Below, in pieces: positions 1-8,188 of a DNA stretch of 58,134 nucleotides (positions are counted from its first letter, which is position 1; each line of letters starts with the position of its first letter). The notes beneath the pieces were generated by a model. That model saw only the letters and a list, made by a program, of their open reading frames with translations, made no database searches and had not been told where the DNA came from. This stretch comes from an uncultured Pelagibacteraceae bacterium (GTDB lineage: Bacteria; Pseudomonadota; Alphaproteobacteria; Pelagibacterales; Pelagibacteraceae), in contig CACICB010000007.1 in NCBI GenBank assembly GCA_902585045.1, forward strand, positions 1-58,134, given 5' to 3'. The position numbers and the translations under genes were made by a program.

Positions 1-171
1 CTTGGATATGGCAAAGGTTTTTATGATAGATTTCTTAAAAAACATAATAAGAATAAAAGAAAGATAATATCAATTGGTGTTGCATTTTCTTTTCAAAAAC
101 ATCATAAACTGCCAGTAAATAACAATGATGTAAAATTAGATTATATACTTACAGAAAGAGGTATTTTTTAA
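1..171 (+). CDS. 5-formyltetrahydrofolate cyclo-ligase, C-terminal part
   Basis: Only the last 56 codons are in the window; the gene begins upstream of base 1. The first residues read LGYGKGFYDRFL, matching the conserved GxGxGYYD-type motif near the end of 5-formyl-THF cyclo-ligases, and the tail DYILTERGIF fits the family's C-terminus. The family uses ATP to convert 5-formyl-THF to 5,10-methenyl-THF in the cytoplasm, returning a storage folate to one-carbon metabolism. Its TAA stop shares one base with the ATG of the next gene, so the two are probably co-transcribed and translationally coupled. Identification rests on the C-terminal motif alone. Confidence 0.85.
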   Translation, partial: LGYGKGFYDRFLKKHNKNKRKIISIGVAFSFQKHHKLPVNNNDVKLDYILTERGIF

Positions 172-977
172 TGAAAATTTTAGTTCTTGGTGATGCAATG
201 GGATTGTCGGGTAGAAAGGCAATTAAAAAAGATTTAACCAAAGTTATATCTCAAAACAATATTGATTTTATAATTTTAAATGGAGAAAATGCTGCTGATG
301 ATGGAAAAGGAATTACTAAAGAAATTGCAGAGGAGTTTTTTTCTTTAGGCGTAGATGTAATAACTTCTGGAAATCATATTTGGGATAAAGACGAGACTAC
401 AAAGTTTATAGATGAAGAGTGTAGACTTTTAAGACCAGCGAATTTAGCTGAAGGTTCCCCTGGAAAAGGATTTGGAATTTTTCCATCTAAAGATAAAAAA
501 TTTAAAATTGGTGTTATCAACCTTATGGGAAACGTTTTTATGCGTAAGACAAATGATGTTTTTCTAACTGCAAAAAATATTTGCAAAAAAATTCAATTAA
601 AAAAAAATGTTGACTTTCTAGTAATTGATTTCCATGGGGAGATTACAAGTGAGAAAATGGCGATTGGTCATTATTTTGATGGGTTGTCAACTTGTGTTGT
701 AGGTACCCACACCCATGTTCCAACAGCTGATACACGAATTTTAGAAAAAGGTACTGCTTATCAAACTGATATAGGTATGTGTGGGGACTATAATTCTGTG
801 ATAGGAATGAATAAAGATAACTCTCTAAAGAGATTTTTTAAAGAAAAAGATGCTGTAAAGCATTTTCCATCTAACGGAGTCGGTACACTTTCAGGTATAA
901 TTGTTGAAGCAGACATAACAACTGGTTTAGCAAAAAAAGTTTACAGATTAATTGAGGGTGGAAGTTTAGTTAATTAG
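171..977 (+). CDS. ymdB: YmdB/TIGR00282-family metallophosphoesterase
   Basis: A 268-residue cytosolic protein of the calcineurin-like phosphoesterase superfamily. Metal-site motifs appear in order: GDAMG (Asp8), NGENA (Glu39, Asn40), SGNHIWD (Asn68, His69), DFHGE (His155) and GTHTHVPTAD (His180, His182). Characterised relatives (Bacillus YmdB) hydrolyse 2',3'-cyclic nucleotides and influence RNA turnover and developmental decisions; the substrate here is inferred. Length is normal for the family. It starts inside the stop codon of the folate cyclo-ligase and ends two bases before yebC, so it sits in a compact plus-strand operon. Confidence 0.88.
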   Translation: MKILVLGDAMGLSGRKAIKKDLTKVISQNNIDFIILNGENAADDGKGITKEIAEEFFSLGVDVITSGNHIWDKDETTKFIDEECRLLRPANLAEGSPGKGFGIFPSKDKKFKIGVINLMGNVFMRKTNDVFLTAKNICKKIQLKKNVDFLVIDFHGEITSEKMAIGHYFDGLSTCVVGTHTHVPTADTRILEKGTAYQTDIGMCGDYNSVIGMNKDNSLKRFFKEKDAVKHFPSNGVGTLSGIIVEADITTGLAKKVYRLIEGGSLVN

Positions 978-979
978 TT

Positions 980-1702
980 ATGGCAGGTCATTCTCATTGG
1001 GCAGGAATAAAACATAAAAAGGGTAGAGCAGATAAAGAAAAGTCAAAGATATTTTCAAAACTTTCAAGAGAAATTACAGTTGCTGCTAGACTTGGTGAAA
1101 ACGATCCTGATATGAATCCAAGACTCAGAGCAGCTATTCAAGCAGCTAAAGCGGCTAATATGCCAAAAGATAATATTGCGAGAGCAATTAGTAAATCAGA
1201 GGGAAGTAATGAAAAAAATTATGAAAATTTAAGATACGAAGGTTTTGGTCCTTTTAACATCGCTTTGATTATAGAGACTTTAACTGATAACAAAAATCGT
1301 TCTGCATCAAGTATTAGAACTGTTTTACAGAAGAATGGAGGAAGACTCGGTGAGTCTGGTTGCACAACTCACATGTTTTATAATTGTGGAATTTTACATA
1401 TTGAAAAAAATCAAATAAATGAGGAGGATATATTTGAGATTGCGACTAATGCAGGAGCCAAAGATTTCAAACAATTAAACAATTTTCATGAAATAGTTAC
1501 TGAAAAAGAAGATTTTTACAAAATTAAAAGCAAACTTGAGGAGAAAATTGAAAATTTTCTATACTCACACATTGAATGGAGAGCTTTAAACTATGTTAAT
1601 TTAGATAATCAACAAAGTAAAAAAATAATTGAAATCTTAAGTATGCTTGAGGAATTAGATGATGTACAAAATGTTTATTCCAACGCAAATATAGCTAATT
1701 GA
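980..1702 (+). CDS. yebC: YebC/PmpR-family protein
   Basis: The N-terminus MAGHSHWAGIKHKKGRADKE is nearly invariant in this family (usually MAGHSKWANIKHRKG), followed by the typical KAKAANMPKDNI-like segment around residues 55-65 and the ENLRYEGFGP stretch. At 240 residues it is full length. Members act as transcriptional regulators or, in more recent work on some relatives, as factors that help ribosomes through difficult sequences; which applies here cannot be read from sequence. In many alphaproteobacteria yebC precedes ruvC, and the same order is seen here with a four-base gap. Confidence 0.93.
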   Translation: MAGHSHWAGIKHKKGRADKEKSKIFSKLSREITVAARLGENDPDMNPRLRAAIQAAKAANMPKDNIARAISKSEGSNEKNYENLRYEGFGPFNIALIIETLTDNKNRSASSIRTVLQKNGGRLGESGCTTHMFYNCGILHIEKNQINEEDIFEIATNAGAKDFKQLNNFHEIVTEKEDFYKIKSKLEEKIENFLYSHIEWRALNYVNLDNQQSKKIIEILSMLEELDDVQNVYSNANIAN

Positions 1703-1706
1703 TTCT

Positions 1707-2195
1707 ATGAAGATAATCGGAATAGATCCTGGGTTAAGTGGTGCAATAGCAGTTTTGCATAATAAAAAAGTAATAAATTTGTATGATATGCCAGTAATGG
1801 CAGAAGGTAAGAAAAATAAAAGACAATTAAATAGCTCCCAACTAGTAAATATTCTTACAGATAATATTAATGGAGATGAGGAAGTGATTGTAGTTGTTGA
1901 ACAAGTAAATGCTATGCCTGGACAGGGAGTAACTAGTATGTTTAATTTTGGTCAAACTTTTGGTGCCATAAAAGGTGTGTGCGCTGCTTTAAAATTGCCA
2001 ATTTTTTTTGTTAGACCATCAAAATGGAAAAAACATTTCGAACTTATAAATTCCTCAAAAGATGCTAGTAGAACAAAGGTTATAGAAATGTATCCAACCT
2101 TATCTAGTCAATTAGCTAAAAAGAGAGATGTCAATAAATCAGACGCAATTTTAGTAGCAAAATTTTATTTTGAAACCAAATTAAAAGATATTTAA
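1707..2195 (+). CDS. ruvC: RuvC-like Holliday junction endonuclease
   Basis: A 162-residue RNase H-fold nuclease. It opens with GIDPGLSGA (catalytic Asp7), has VVVEQVNAM (Glu65) and a C-terminal RDVNKSDAILVAKF carrying Asp141 and Asp146, giving the DEDD-type acidic set. RuvC resolves four-way junctions in recombination. The motif context (GLSGAIAV instead of the usual TGYGV, and GQGVTSMFNFGQTFG) looks more like the phage-type RuvC-like branch than the classical enzyme. It lies in the standard yebC-ruvC slot, but tolQ follows directly, where ruvA and ruvB are common in relatives. Junction-resolving activity is inferred from fold motifs. Confidence 0.75.
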   Translation: MKIIGIDPGLSGAIAVLHNKKVINLYDMPVMAEGKKNKRQLNSSQLVNILTDNINGDEEVIVVVEQVNAMPGQGVTSMFNFGQTFGAIKGVCAALKLPIFFVRPSKWKKHFELINSSKDASRTKVIEMYPTLSSQLAKKRDVNKSDAILVAKFYFETKLKDI

Positions 2196-2252
2196 CATTA
2201 TTATCTAAAAATGCGCCAAATTCATGACACATTCTAAAAGTAATTAGCTTTT

Positions 2253-2933
2253 ATGGAACAAGAAATAGCTGCACAAGTTGTTGGGTTAGGCGGAGCTACA
2301 GATTTCTCTCTTTGGAGTCTATTTTTAAGAGCTGATTTTGTAGTCAAGTTTGTAATTATATTATTAATTTTAAGTTCTATATTTTCATGGGCTTTAATCT
2401 TCGATAAATTTAAACTATTCAAAACAATAAATAAATCCATAGAAGAATTCGAAAAAAAATTTTGGAAATCTAAATCTGCAGAAAGTTTTAATAACAGTCT
2501 TCCAGTTAATTCAAATGATCCTGCAACTTTAATCTTTAAAGCAGCAATGGGAGAGTTAGTTAAAACAAAAAGACAATCATCTGCAATTCAACAAGCAAGA
2601 GTTGAGAGAATTCTGGAAATAGCCACTGACAATGAAATGAAAAAGGTCGAGAAAAACTTTACATTTTTAGCTACAGTTGGGTCAACCGCTCCATTTATAG
2701 GATTATTTGGAACAGTTTGGGGAATAATGAATTCTTTCCAATCTATAGCAATTTCAAGAAATACAAGTTTAGCTATTGTTGCGCCGGGTATAGCAGAAGC
2801 ATTATTTGCTACTGCATTGGGTTTATTAGCTGCTATTCCTGCAGTAGTGGCTTATAATAAGTTTAACAGTGACTCTCAAAAGTATTTTTCTAGAATTGAA
2901 AATTTTTCTAAAAGATTTTTATCAATAATTTAA
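2253..2933 (+). CDS. tolQ: TolQ, proton-channel subunit of the Tol-Pal system
   Basis: A 226-residue inner-membrane protein of the MotA/TolQ/ExbB family. Hydrophobic segments lie near residues 30-50, 138-165 and 180-202, with a cytoplasmic loop between the first two, matching TolQ topology. The stretch FIGLFGTVWGIMNSF and the later LFATALGLLAAIPAV are the family signatures that line the proton path. With TolR it converts proton motive force into movement of TolA for outer-membrane constriction at division. tolR follows after two bases, and tolA, tolB and pal complete the operon. Confidence 0.95.
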   Translation: MEQEIAAQVVGLGGATDFSLWSLFLRADFVVKFVIILLILSSIFSWALIFDKFKLFKTINKSIEEFEKKFWKSKSAESFNNSLPVNSNDPATLIFKAAMGELVKTKRQSSAIQQARVERILEIATDNEMKKVEKNFTFLATVGSTAPFIGLFGTVWGIMNSFQSIAISRNTSLAIVAPGIAEALFATALGLLAAIPAVVAYNKFNSDSQKYFSRIENFSKRFLSII

Positions 2934-2935
2934 TA

Positions 2936-3349
2936 ATGGCATTTAGATTTTATCGCTCAAAAAAAGAACCAATGAGTGAAATTAACGTTACACCTTTTGT
3001 GGATGTGATGCTTGTTCTTCTAATTATATTTATGGTAACTGCGCCTTTACTAACAGTAGGCGTTCAAGTTGATTTACCCGAGTCGGCTGCTGACTCACTT
3101 CCAGATGATCAAGAACCTCTAACAATTAGTATTAATTCCAAAGGAGAGATATATATTCAAGAACATCAAGTCACTTATCAAAAAATGGTGCCTAAACTTT
3201 TAGCCATAGCAAAAAATAGGACAGATACCAGAATTTATGTAAGGGGAGATAAGAATATTAATTATGGTAGAGTTTTAGAAATAATGGGAACTTTATCGGG
3301 TGCAGGTTTTTCTAAAGTTGCTTTAATTTCAGAACCTTACAAAAGTTAA
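2936..3349 (+). CDS. tolR: TolR/ExbD-family protein
   Basis: A 137-residue single-span protein. The segment INVTPFVDVMLVLLIIFMV (residues 16-34) contains the membrane Asp23 that is essential for proton coupling in the TolR/ExbD family, and a periplasmic domain of about 95 residues follows. It partners with TolQ around a proton channel and transmits energy to TolA. It begins two bases after tolQ. Its position inside tolQ-tolR-tolA-tolB-pal favours TolR over ExbD. Confidence 0.95.
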   Translation: MAFRFYRSKKEPMSEINVTPFVDVMLVLLIIFMVTAPLLTVGVQVDLPESAADSLPDDQEPLTISINSKGEIYIQEHQVTYQKMVPKLLAIAKNRTDTRIYVRGDKNINYGRVLEIMGTLSGAGFSKVALISEPYKS

Positions 3350-3357
3350 AATGAAAT

Positions 3358-4170
3358 ATGATAAGAAGCTTAATATACTCTTTAACATTTCATTCAGTTA
3401 TGATTTTACTGACAGTGTTGAGCTTGCCTTTTATGCTTAGGGAGCCAGTGGATTTACCTCCAATAGTATCAGTAGAATTAATACAAATTTCAGATAAAAC
3501 CATGATACCTTATGCTCCTAAGGCAAGAAAAATCATAGAAGATCAAAAAAAAAAGGAAGAGGAAAAAAGAGTTGTCTCAGAACAAGCCCCACCTTCAGCT
3601 AAAGCCAAAGAAAAACCCGATAGAATTCCTTTACCAAACAAAAAAGAGGAAGAAAAAAAAATTATTAAAAAAAAGCAAAATCCTGAAGAAATTAAACCTC
3701 AAATAAGACAATCTTCTGAATTTGAGAAAAAAGAAGTTGTCGATACTAATCAGATTGCTGCTCTTATCGATAAAGCTAAAGAAATTGAGGCCACTGAAAA
3801 AAAAGATAGCAATAAAATAACACAAAGCAATAAAAAAAATTCATTTGCGACTGGACTTACTTTGTCAGAGGAAGACGCATTAAGAGCACAAATTTTTGGT
3901 TGCTGGAGCGTTCCATTAGGTTTACCTTACGATCAAAACTTATTAGTAAGAGTTAAACTGCAACTTAAAAAAGATGGAACAATACTTAAATCTGAAATAC
4001 TAGATCATGAAAGAATGAATAGACCTGGCCAGAAATTTTACAAAGTATTAGCTGAGAGCGCTTTAAGAGCAGTTAGGATGTGCCAACCATTAAAAGTACC
4101 ACCTACTGGTTATGATAAATGGAAGGATTTACAATTAAACTTTAATCCAGAGGAAATGTTAAAAGGGTAA
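3358..4170 (+). CDS. tolA: TolA-like envelope-spanning protein
   Basis: A 270-residue protein with the TolA architecture: one N-terminal membrane span (about residues 4-26), a long Lys/Glu-rich region (about 58-165) that would form an extended helix across the periplasm, and a C-terminal globular domain (about 170-270, starting near LRAQIFGCW). TolA links the TolQR motor to Pal and TolB. Sequence identity across TolA proteins is low, so the call leans on architecture and on the position between tolR and tolB. The poly-Lys/Glu part is A-rich in DNA (around 3545-3680), a risk for sequencing slips, but the frame is intact. Confidence 0.87.
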   Translation: MIRSLIYSLTFHSVMILLTVLSLPFMLREPVDLPPIVSVELIQISDKTMIPYAPKARKIIEDQKKKEEEKRVVSEQAPPSAKAKEKPDRIPLPNKKEEEKKIIKKKQNPEEIKPQIRQSSEFEKKEVVDTNQIAALIDKAKEIEATEKKDSNKITQSNKKNSFATGLTLSEEDALRAQIFGCWSVPLGLPYDQNLLVRVKLQLKKDGTILKSEILDHERMNRPGQKFYKVLAESALRAVRMCQPLKVPPTGYDKWKDLQLNFNPEEMLKG

Positions 4171-4171
4171 T

Positions 4172-5509
4172 ATGAAAAAAATAATATATATTTTATTAAT
4201 AAATATTTTTTTTGTAAATAGTTTGTCAGCACTTATAGAAGTAGATATTACCAGAGGTAATTTGGACCCGCTACCAATTGCTATTTCTCCACTGCATGTA
4301 GATATTAAATCTGAAAAATATAAAGATCTTAATGTAAAAGATTTAGGTGATAAAATATCTGAAATTATAGAAAAAAATTTTAGAAACACAGGTTTATTTA
4401 ATCCTTTAAAAAAAGATGCTTTCGTTCAAAAACCAGATATCGCTCACTTAAAACCAAGATTTGAAGATTGGAGACTAATAAAAGCTCAAGCTTTAGTGAC
4501 AGGTAAACTTTTAATAAGTGGAGAAAAACTAAAAGTAGAGTTCAGACTTTGGGATTTAGCAGCTGCTCAAGAGATGACAGCACTAGCTTTCACAACGACT
4601 CCATCAAACTGGAGAAGAGTTGCACATATTATTTCAGATAAAATTTATGAGAGACTTACAGGTGAGGAAGGTTATTTTGATACAAGAATAATTTATGTTG
4701 CCGAAAGCGGTCCAAAAACCCAAAGGATTAAAAAATTAGCAATTATGGACCAAGATGGTTTTAATACAAAATACCTTACTTTGGGTAATGAATTAGTTTT
4801 AACTCCACGATTTAATCCAACAAATCAGATGGTAACTTATATGTCTTATTTTAGAAATATGCCTAGAGTTTACTTACTTGACATTGAAACTGGTTCGCAA
4901 GAAGTTGTAGGAAATTTTCCAGGTATGACTTTTGCTCCGAGATTTTCACCTGATGGTAAAAAAATTATTATGAGTTTTGCAAAAGATGGAAATTCAGATA
5001 TTTTCACAATGGATTTAGAAACAAGGTTAGTAGAACGAATTACTGAACACTCATCAATTGATACTTCACCCTCATTTTCTCCAGATGGAAAATTTATTGC
5101 ATTTAATTCAGACAGAAGCGGATTACAACAAATTTATGTAATGAGAAGTGACGGTAGCAACGTTAAAAGAATTACATTTGGAAAAGGTATTTATGGCACT
5201 CCTGTTTGGTCGCCAAGAGGAGATTTGATTGCTTTTACTAAAATGCATAAAGGTAAATTTTTTATAGGAGTAATGAGAGTTGATGGAACTGGCGAAAGAC
5301 TTCTTACAGAAAATTATTACCAAGAAGCGCCTTCATGGTCTCCAAATGGCAGAGTATTAGTTTTTTATAGAGAAACCAAATCTGGTACTAAAGGAGAGGG
5401 ATTTTCTGCTAAATTATGGTCTATAGATATTACTGGCTATAATGAGAGAAGGCTTTTAACAAAAACTGATGCCTCAGACCCATCTTGGTCCTCATTATTA
5501 TCAAAGTGA
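4172..5509 (+). CDS. tolB: TolB periplasmic beta-propeller
   Basis: A 445-residue exported protein. Residues 1-20 form a signal peptide ending at SLSA. An N-terminal alpha/beta domain (about 21-150) precedes a six-bladed propeller with repeated [22 protein letters not shown] and [12 protein letters not shown] type strands. TolB is the periplasmic partner that competes with TolA for Pal. Length is typical (around 430-450). It begins one base after the tolA stop codon. No CDS lies in the 75 bp between tolB and pal, which may carry a separate promoter for pal. Confidence 0.95.
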   Translation: MKKIIYILLINIFFVNSLSALIEVDITRGNLDPLPIAISPLHVDIKSEKYKDLNVKDLGDKISEIIEKNFRNTGLFNPLKKDAFVQKPDIAHLKPRFEDWRLIKAQALVTGKLLISGEKLKVEFRLWDLAAAQEMTALAFTTTPSNWRRVAHIISDKIYERLTGEEGYFDTRIIYVAESGPKTQRIKKLAIMDQDGFNTKYLTLGNELVLTPRFNPTNQMVTYMSYFRNMPRVYLLDIETGSQEVVGNFPGMTFAPRFSPDGKKIIMSFAKDGNSDIFTMDLETRLVERITEHSSIDTSPSFSPDGKFIAFNSDRSGLQQIYVMRSDGSNVKRITFGKGIYGTPVWSPRGDLIAFTKMHKGKFFIGVMRVDGTGERLLTENYYQEAPSWSPNGRVLVFYRETKSGTKGEGFSAKLWSIDITGYNERRLLTKTDASDPSWSSLLSK

Positions 5510-5584
5510 GGTTGAATTTTATGTAAAATATACTTGAAAGACTTTAAATAATTTGAAATAACCACAATAAACCTAGGGGAAAAA

Positions 5585-6061
5585 ATGACACTAAAATCGA
5601 ATTTAAAAAATATATTACTTGTAATATTTACTACACTACTTCTAAGCGCCTGTTCTACAGCAAAAAAATCTGGCGTGATTGATGGAGATGTATATACTGG
5701 AAAAGATACAGTTGAATATTTGGCTGCTGGAGTTCCTGATAGAGTGTTTTTTGCTACTAACAAATCCTCTTTAACAACTGCCTCAAGAGCGACATTGAGA
5801 AAACAAGCTACTTTTTTAAGAAAAAATAAAAATCTTAATGTAGTTATTGAAGGACATGCTGATGAAAGAGGAACAAGAGAATATAACTTGGCGTTAGGCG
5901 AAAGACGAGCAAACGCTGCAAGAGATTATTTGATGACTTACGGTATTTCAGGCAAAAGATTATCTGTAATTAGTTACGGAAAAGAAAAACCAGTAAATGC
6001 GAAATCATCACCAATTTCATGGTCTCAAAACAGAAGATCTGTAACAGTAAAAGTTAATTAA
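5585..6061 (+). CDS. pal: Pal, peptidoglycan-associated lipoprotein
   Basis: A 158-residue lipoprotein: a hydrophobic signal runs to the lipobox LLSAC, with Cys23 as the lipidated residue. The C-terminal OmpA-like domain carries GHADERGTREYNLALGERRA, the diaminopimelate/peptidoglycan-binding motif. Pal anchors the outer membrane to the cell wall and is pulled into place by Tol. The ATG is preceded by an AGGGGAAAAA ribosome-binding stretch, stronger than at neighbouring genes. A clear intrinsic terminator lies just downstream, making pal the end of the first transcription unit. Confidence 0.96.
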   Translation: MTLKSNLKNILLVIFTTLLLSACSTAKKSGVIDGDVYTGKDTVEYLAAGVPDRVFFATNKSSLTTASRATLRKQATFLRKNKNLNVVIEGHADERGTREYNLALGERRANAARDYLMTYGISGKRLSVISYGKEKPVNAKSSPISWSQNRRSVTVKVN

Positions 6062-6078
6062 AGATTTAACTAGATATT

Positions 6079-6116
6079 AGACCCTTTAACACAATTTGTT
6101 AAAGGGTCTTTTTTTT
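6079..6116 (+). terminator. Rho-independent terminator after pal
   Basis: A perfect 12-bp stem (6079-6090 AGACCCTTTAAC with 6098-6109 GTTAAAGGGTCT) and a 7-base loop are followed by a run of Ts to 6116. It separates the tolQRAB-pal unit from cpoB. It is the cleanest hairpin in the first 10 kb, and G/C pairs are otherwise rare in this sequence. Confidence 0.92.
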
Positions 6117-6143
6117 GCCATTTTGTATAAATAGTAATTATTC

Positions 6144-7103
6144 ATGCAAAATGAATTAAAAAAATTATTATCAATTATTTTCTCATTTGTTTTGATAAAT
6201 TTTTCATATCTTCTTGCTGAAGAGGAAGAAATCTACTTAAAAGCAATTTCCGATCAAATACAAGTTATTACCAAAGATCTTAAAACATTAGAAAAAGCAG
6301 TTTATAAAAAATCTGAATTGGCTAATACCACAGTATCAAATTTTAAGTCCGATGGTTTAAATGAGGACATTTTAACAAAACATCTTTTAAAATTGAACGA
6401 AATCGAAGATCAGTTTAGAGAACTTACAAATAAGTTTGAGGAAGTAAATTTTAAATTGGATAAATTATCTTCAAGAGTAACAAAAATACAATCAGATACC
6501 CAATTAAGATTTTCAGATTTAGAAAATGGAACAGTAACCGCTACACAAAATGATCAAGTAACATTACCTGGAACAAGCAAACCACAAGACTTTGGTTCTA
6601 GCCCAGGCTACCAAATGACAAACCTACCTAAACAACAAACAGTCAACTCTATACAAAGTGCCCAAACAGTAATTTCTGAAGAACCTGAGAAAAAAGAGTC
6701 TTTACTACCAAACAAACCAGCGAATGAGCAATATGAATTTGCAGTAGGTTTTATGAAAATTGGTGATTATGAGACTGCAGAGGTTGCTTTAAAAGAATTT
6801 ATAAATAAAAATAAAGATCACGATTTAGCTGGTAGTGCACAATATTGGTATGGAGAAACATTTAGAATAAGACAATTATACTCTGATGCTGCCACAGCTT
6901 ATTTAGATGGCTATCAAAATTATCCAAAAAGTAAAAAAGCACCAGATAATCTTTTAAAGCTAGGAATTACCATGGTTCAATTAGGGGAGAAAGATCAAGG
7001 TTGCAAAATGATTCTAGGTCTTAAAAAAGAATACCCAAAAGCAAGTAAGTCTGTGTTACAAAAAGCTCAGTATGAGCAAAAAAAATTCAAATGCAATTCT
7101 TAA
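6144..7103 (+). CDS. cpoB: CpoB/YbgF, Tol-Pal associated coordinator
   Basis: A 319-residue exported protein. A hydrophobic N-terminal signal (about residues 8-25, ending YLLA) is followed by a helical coiled-coil region (about 30-120), a Gln/Thr/Ser/Pro-rich linker, and C-terminal tetratricopeptide repeats (from about 195, with YEFAVGFMKIGDYETAEVAL and the AQYWYGETF motif). CpoB couples Tol action to septal peptidoglycan synthesis. It follows pal, as in most Gram-negative genomes, but on the far side of a terminator, so it probably has its own promoter within about 27 bp or relies on read-through. Confidence 0.92.
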   Translation: MQNELKKLLSIIFSFVLINFSYLLAEEEEIYLKAISDQIQVITKDLKTLEKAVYKKSELANTTVSNFKSDGLNEDILTKHLLKLNEIEDQFRELTNKFEEVNFKLDKLSSRVTKIQSDTQLRFSDLENGTVTATQNDQVTLPGTSKPQDFGSSPGYQMTNLPKQQTVNSIQSAQTVISEEPEKKESLLPNKPANEQYEFAVGFMKIGDYETAEVALKEFINKNKDHDLAGSAQYWYGETFRIRQLYSDAATAYLDGYQNYPKSKKAPDNLLKLGITMVQLGEKDQGCKMILGLKKEYPKASKSVLQKAQYEQKKFKCNS

Positions 7104-8094
7104 AAATAGATTTTGTGATTTTGAGGACCTATCATTAATATATTTTAATTTTAAGAATAAATTAAAAAAGTTAAAGAGAAAATCTTATTTAGTAGCTATA
7201 TCTGGTGGTCCTGATAGTTTAGCACTTGCAGCATTAACAAGAGCTTATAGCTTCGAAAAAAAAACAATATTTTATTATACGTTGGTTGACCATAATATAA
7301 GATCTAATTCGTCAAAAGAAGCTGATCAAGTAAAAGCACTGTTAAAAAAATATAACATTAAATTAAATGTCTTAAAAAATGATTCAGTAATAAAAAAAAA
7401 TATTCAGAGTGAAGCAAGAAAAGCAAGATATGAAATACTTAAAAATTATTGTATTAAAAAAAATATTAAGACTATTATAACAGCTCATAATTTAGATGAT
7501 CAAGTAGAAACATTTTTTATAAGACTTTCAAGAGGCAGCGGTTTGACAGGATTATCTGCAATGAAATCCTTGAGCAAATTAGACAAAAAAATTGACTTAT
7601 ATCGACCATTACTCGATGTTAAAAAAGATTCTTTAATAAAAATTTCAAAAACAATATTCAAAAAATACTTTATTGACCCATCAAATAAAAATACTAAGTT
7701 TCTAAGAACTAAAATAAGAAATTTAAAAAAACCTTTGATGAAAAGTGGAATTAGTTATGATCAAATTATAAAATCAATAAATAACTTGGCATCGAGCAAG
7801 GAGGTAATTGATCAATATTTAGAAGAAATTTTTAAGGATTTAATACATATTTCAAAATACCAAATATTAATTGATTTTAAAAAATTTATAAGACTAAATT
7901 TAGAAGTTAAGATTAAAGTGATTAATAAATCTATCAAGACTTTGAGGAAGAATTACTATGATCCACGATCAAAAAAGGTAAAATTTCTTATTCGTTCTAT
8001 CGAAAAACAAAGTTTTAAAAAAGCAACTCTTGGTGGTTGTTTATTTTTTAAAAAAAAAGATAATATATGCTTGATTGCTGAAAAAGGGGTTTAA
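7072..8094 (+). CDS. tilS: tRNA(Ile) lysidine synthetase
   Basis: A 340-residue PP-loop ATPase: SGGPDS (residues 44-49) binds ATP, VDHNIRSNSSKEA and TAHNLDDQVETFFIRLSRGSG are TilS signatures. The enzyme converts C34 of the minor tRNA-Ile (CAU) to lysidine so it reads AUA, which is especially important in an AT-rich genome where AUA is common. The proposed start overlaps the end of cpoB by 32 nt; the N-terminus before the PP-loop is longer than usual and the true start could lie a little downstream. The extreme C-terminal domain is short and divergent. Confidence 0.92.
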   Translation: MSKKNSNAILKNRFCDFEDLSLIYFNFKNKLKKLKRKSYLVAISGGPDSLALAALTRAYSFEKKTIFYYTLVDHNIRSNSSKEADQVKALLKKYNIKLNVLKNDSVIKKNIQSEARKARYEILKNYCIKKNIKTIITAHNLDDQVETFFIRLSRGSGLTGLSAMKSLSKLDKKIDLYRPLLDVKKDSLIKISKTIFKKYFIDPSNKNTKFLRTKIRNLKKPLMKSGISYDQIIKSINNLASSKEVIDQYLEEIFKDLIHISKYQILIDFKKFIRLNLEVKIKVINKSIKTLRKNYYDPRSKKVKFLIRSIEKQSFKKATLGGCLFFKKKDNICLIAEKGV

Positions 8095-8188
8095 ATACTA
8101 AATAAAAACGATATAATTTGTCTTATTTACAACTTAATTATTTATAAAATATACTTGTTAAAATTAATTTAATGATTACTTAAGTCTT

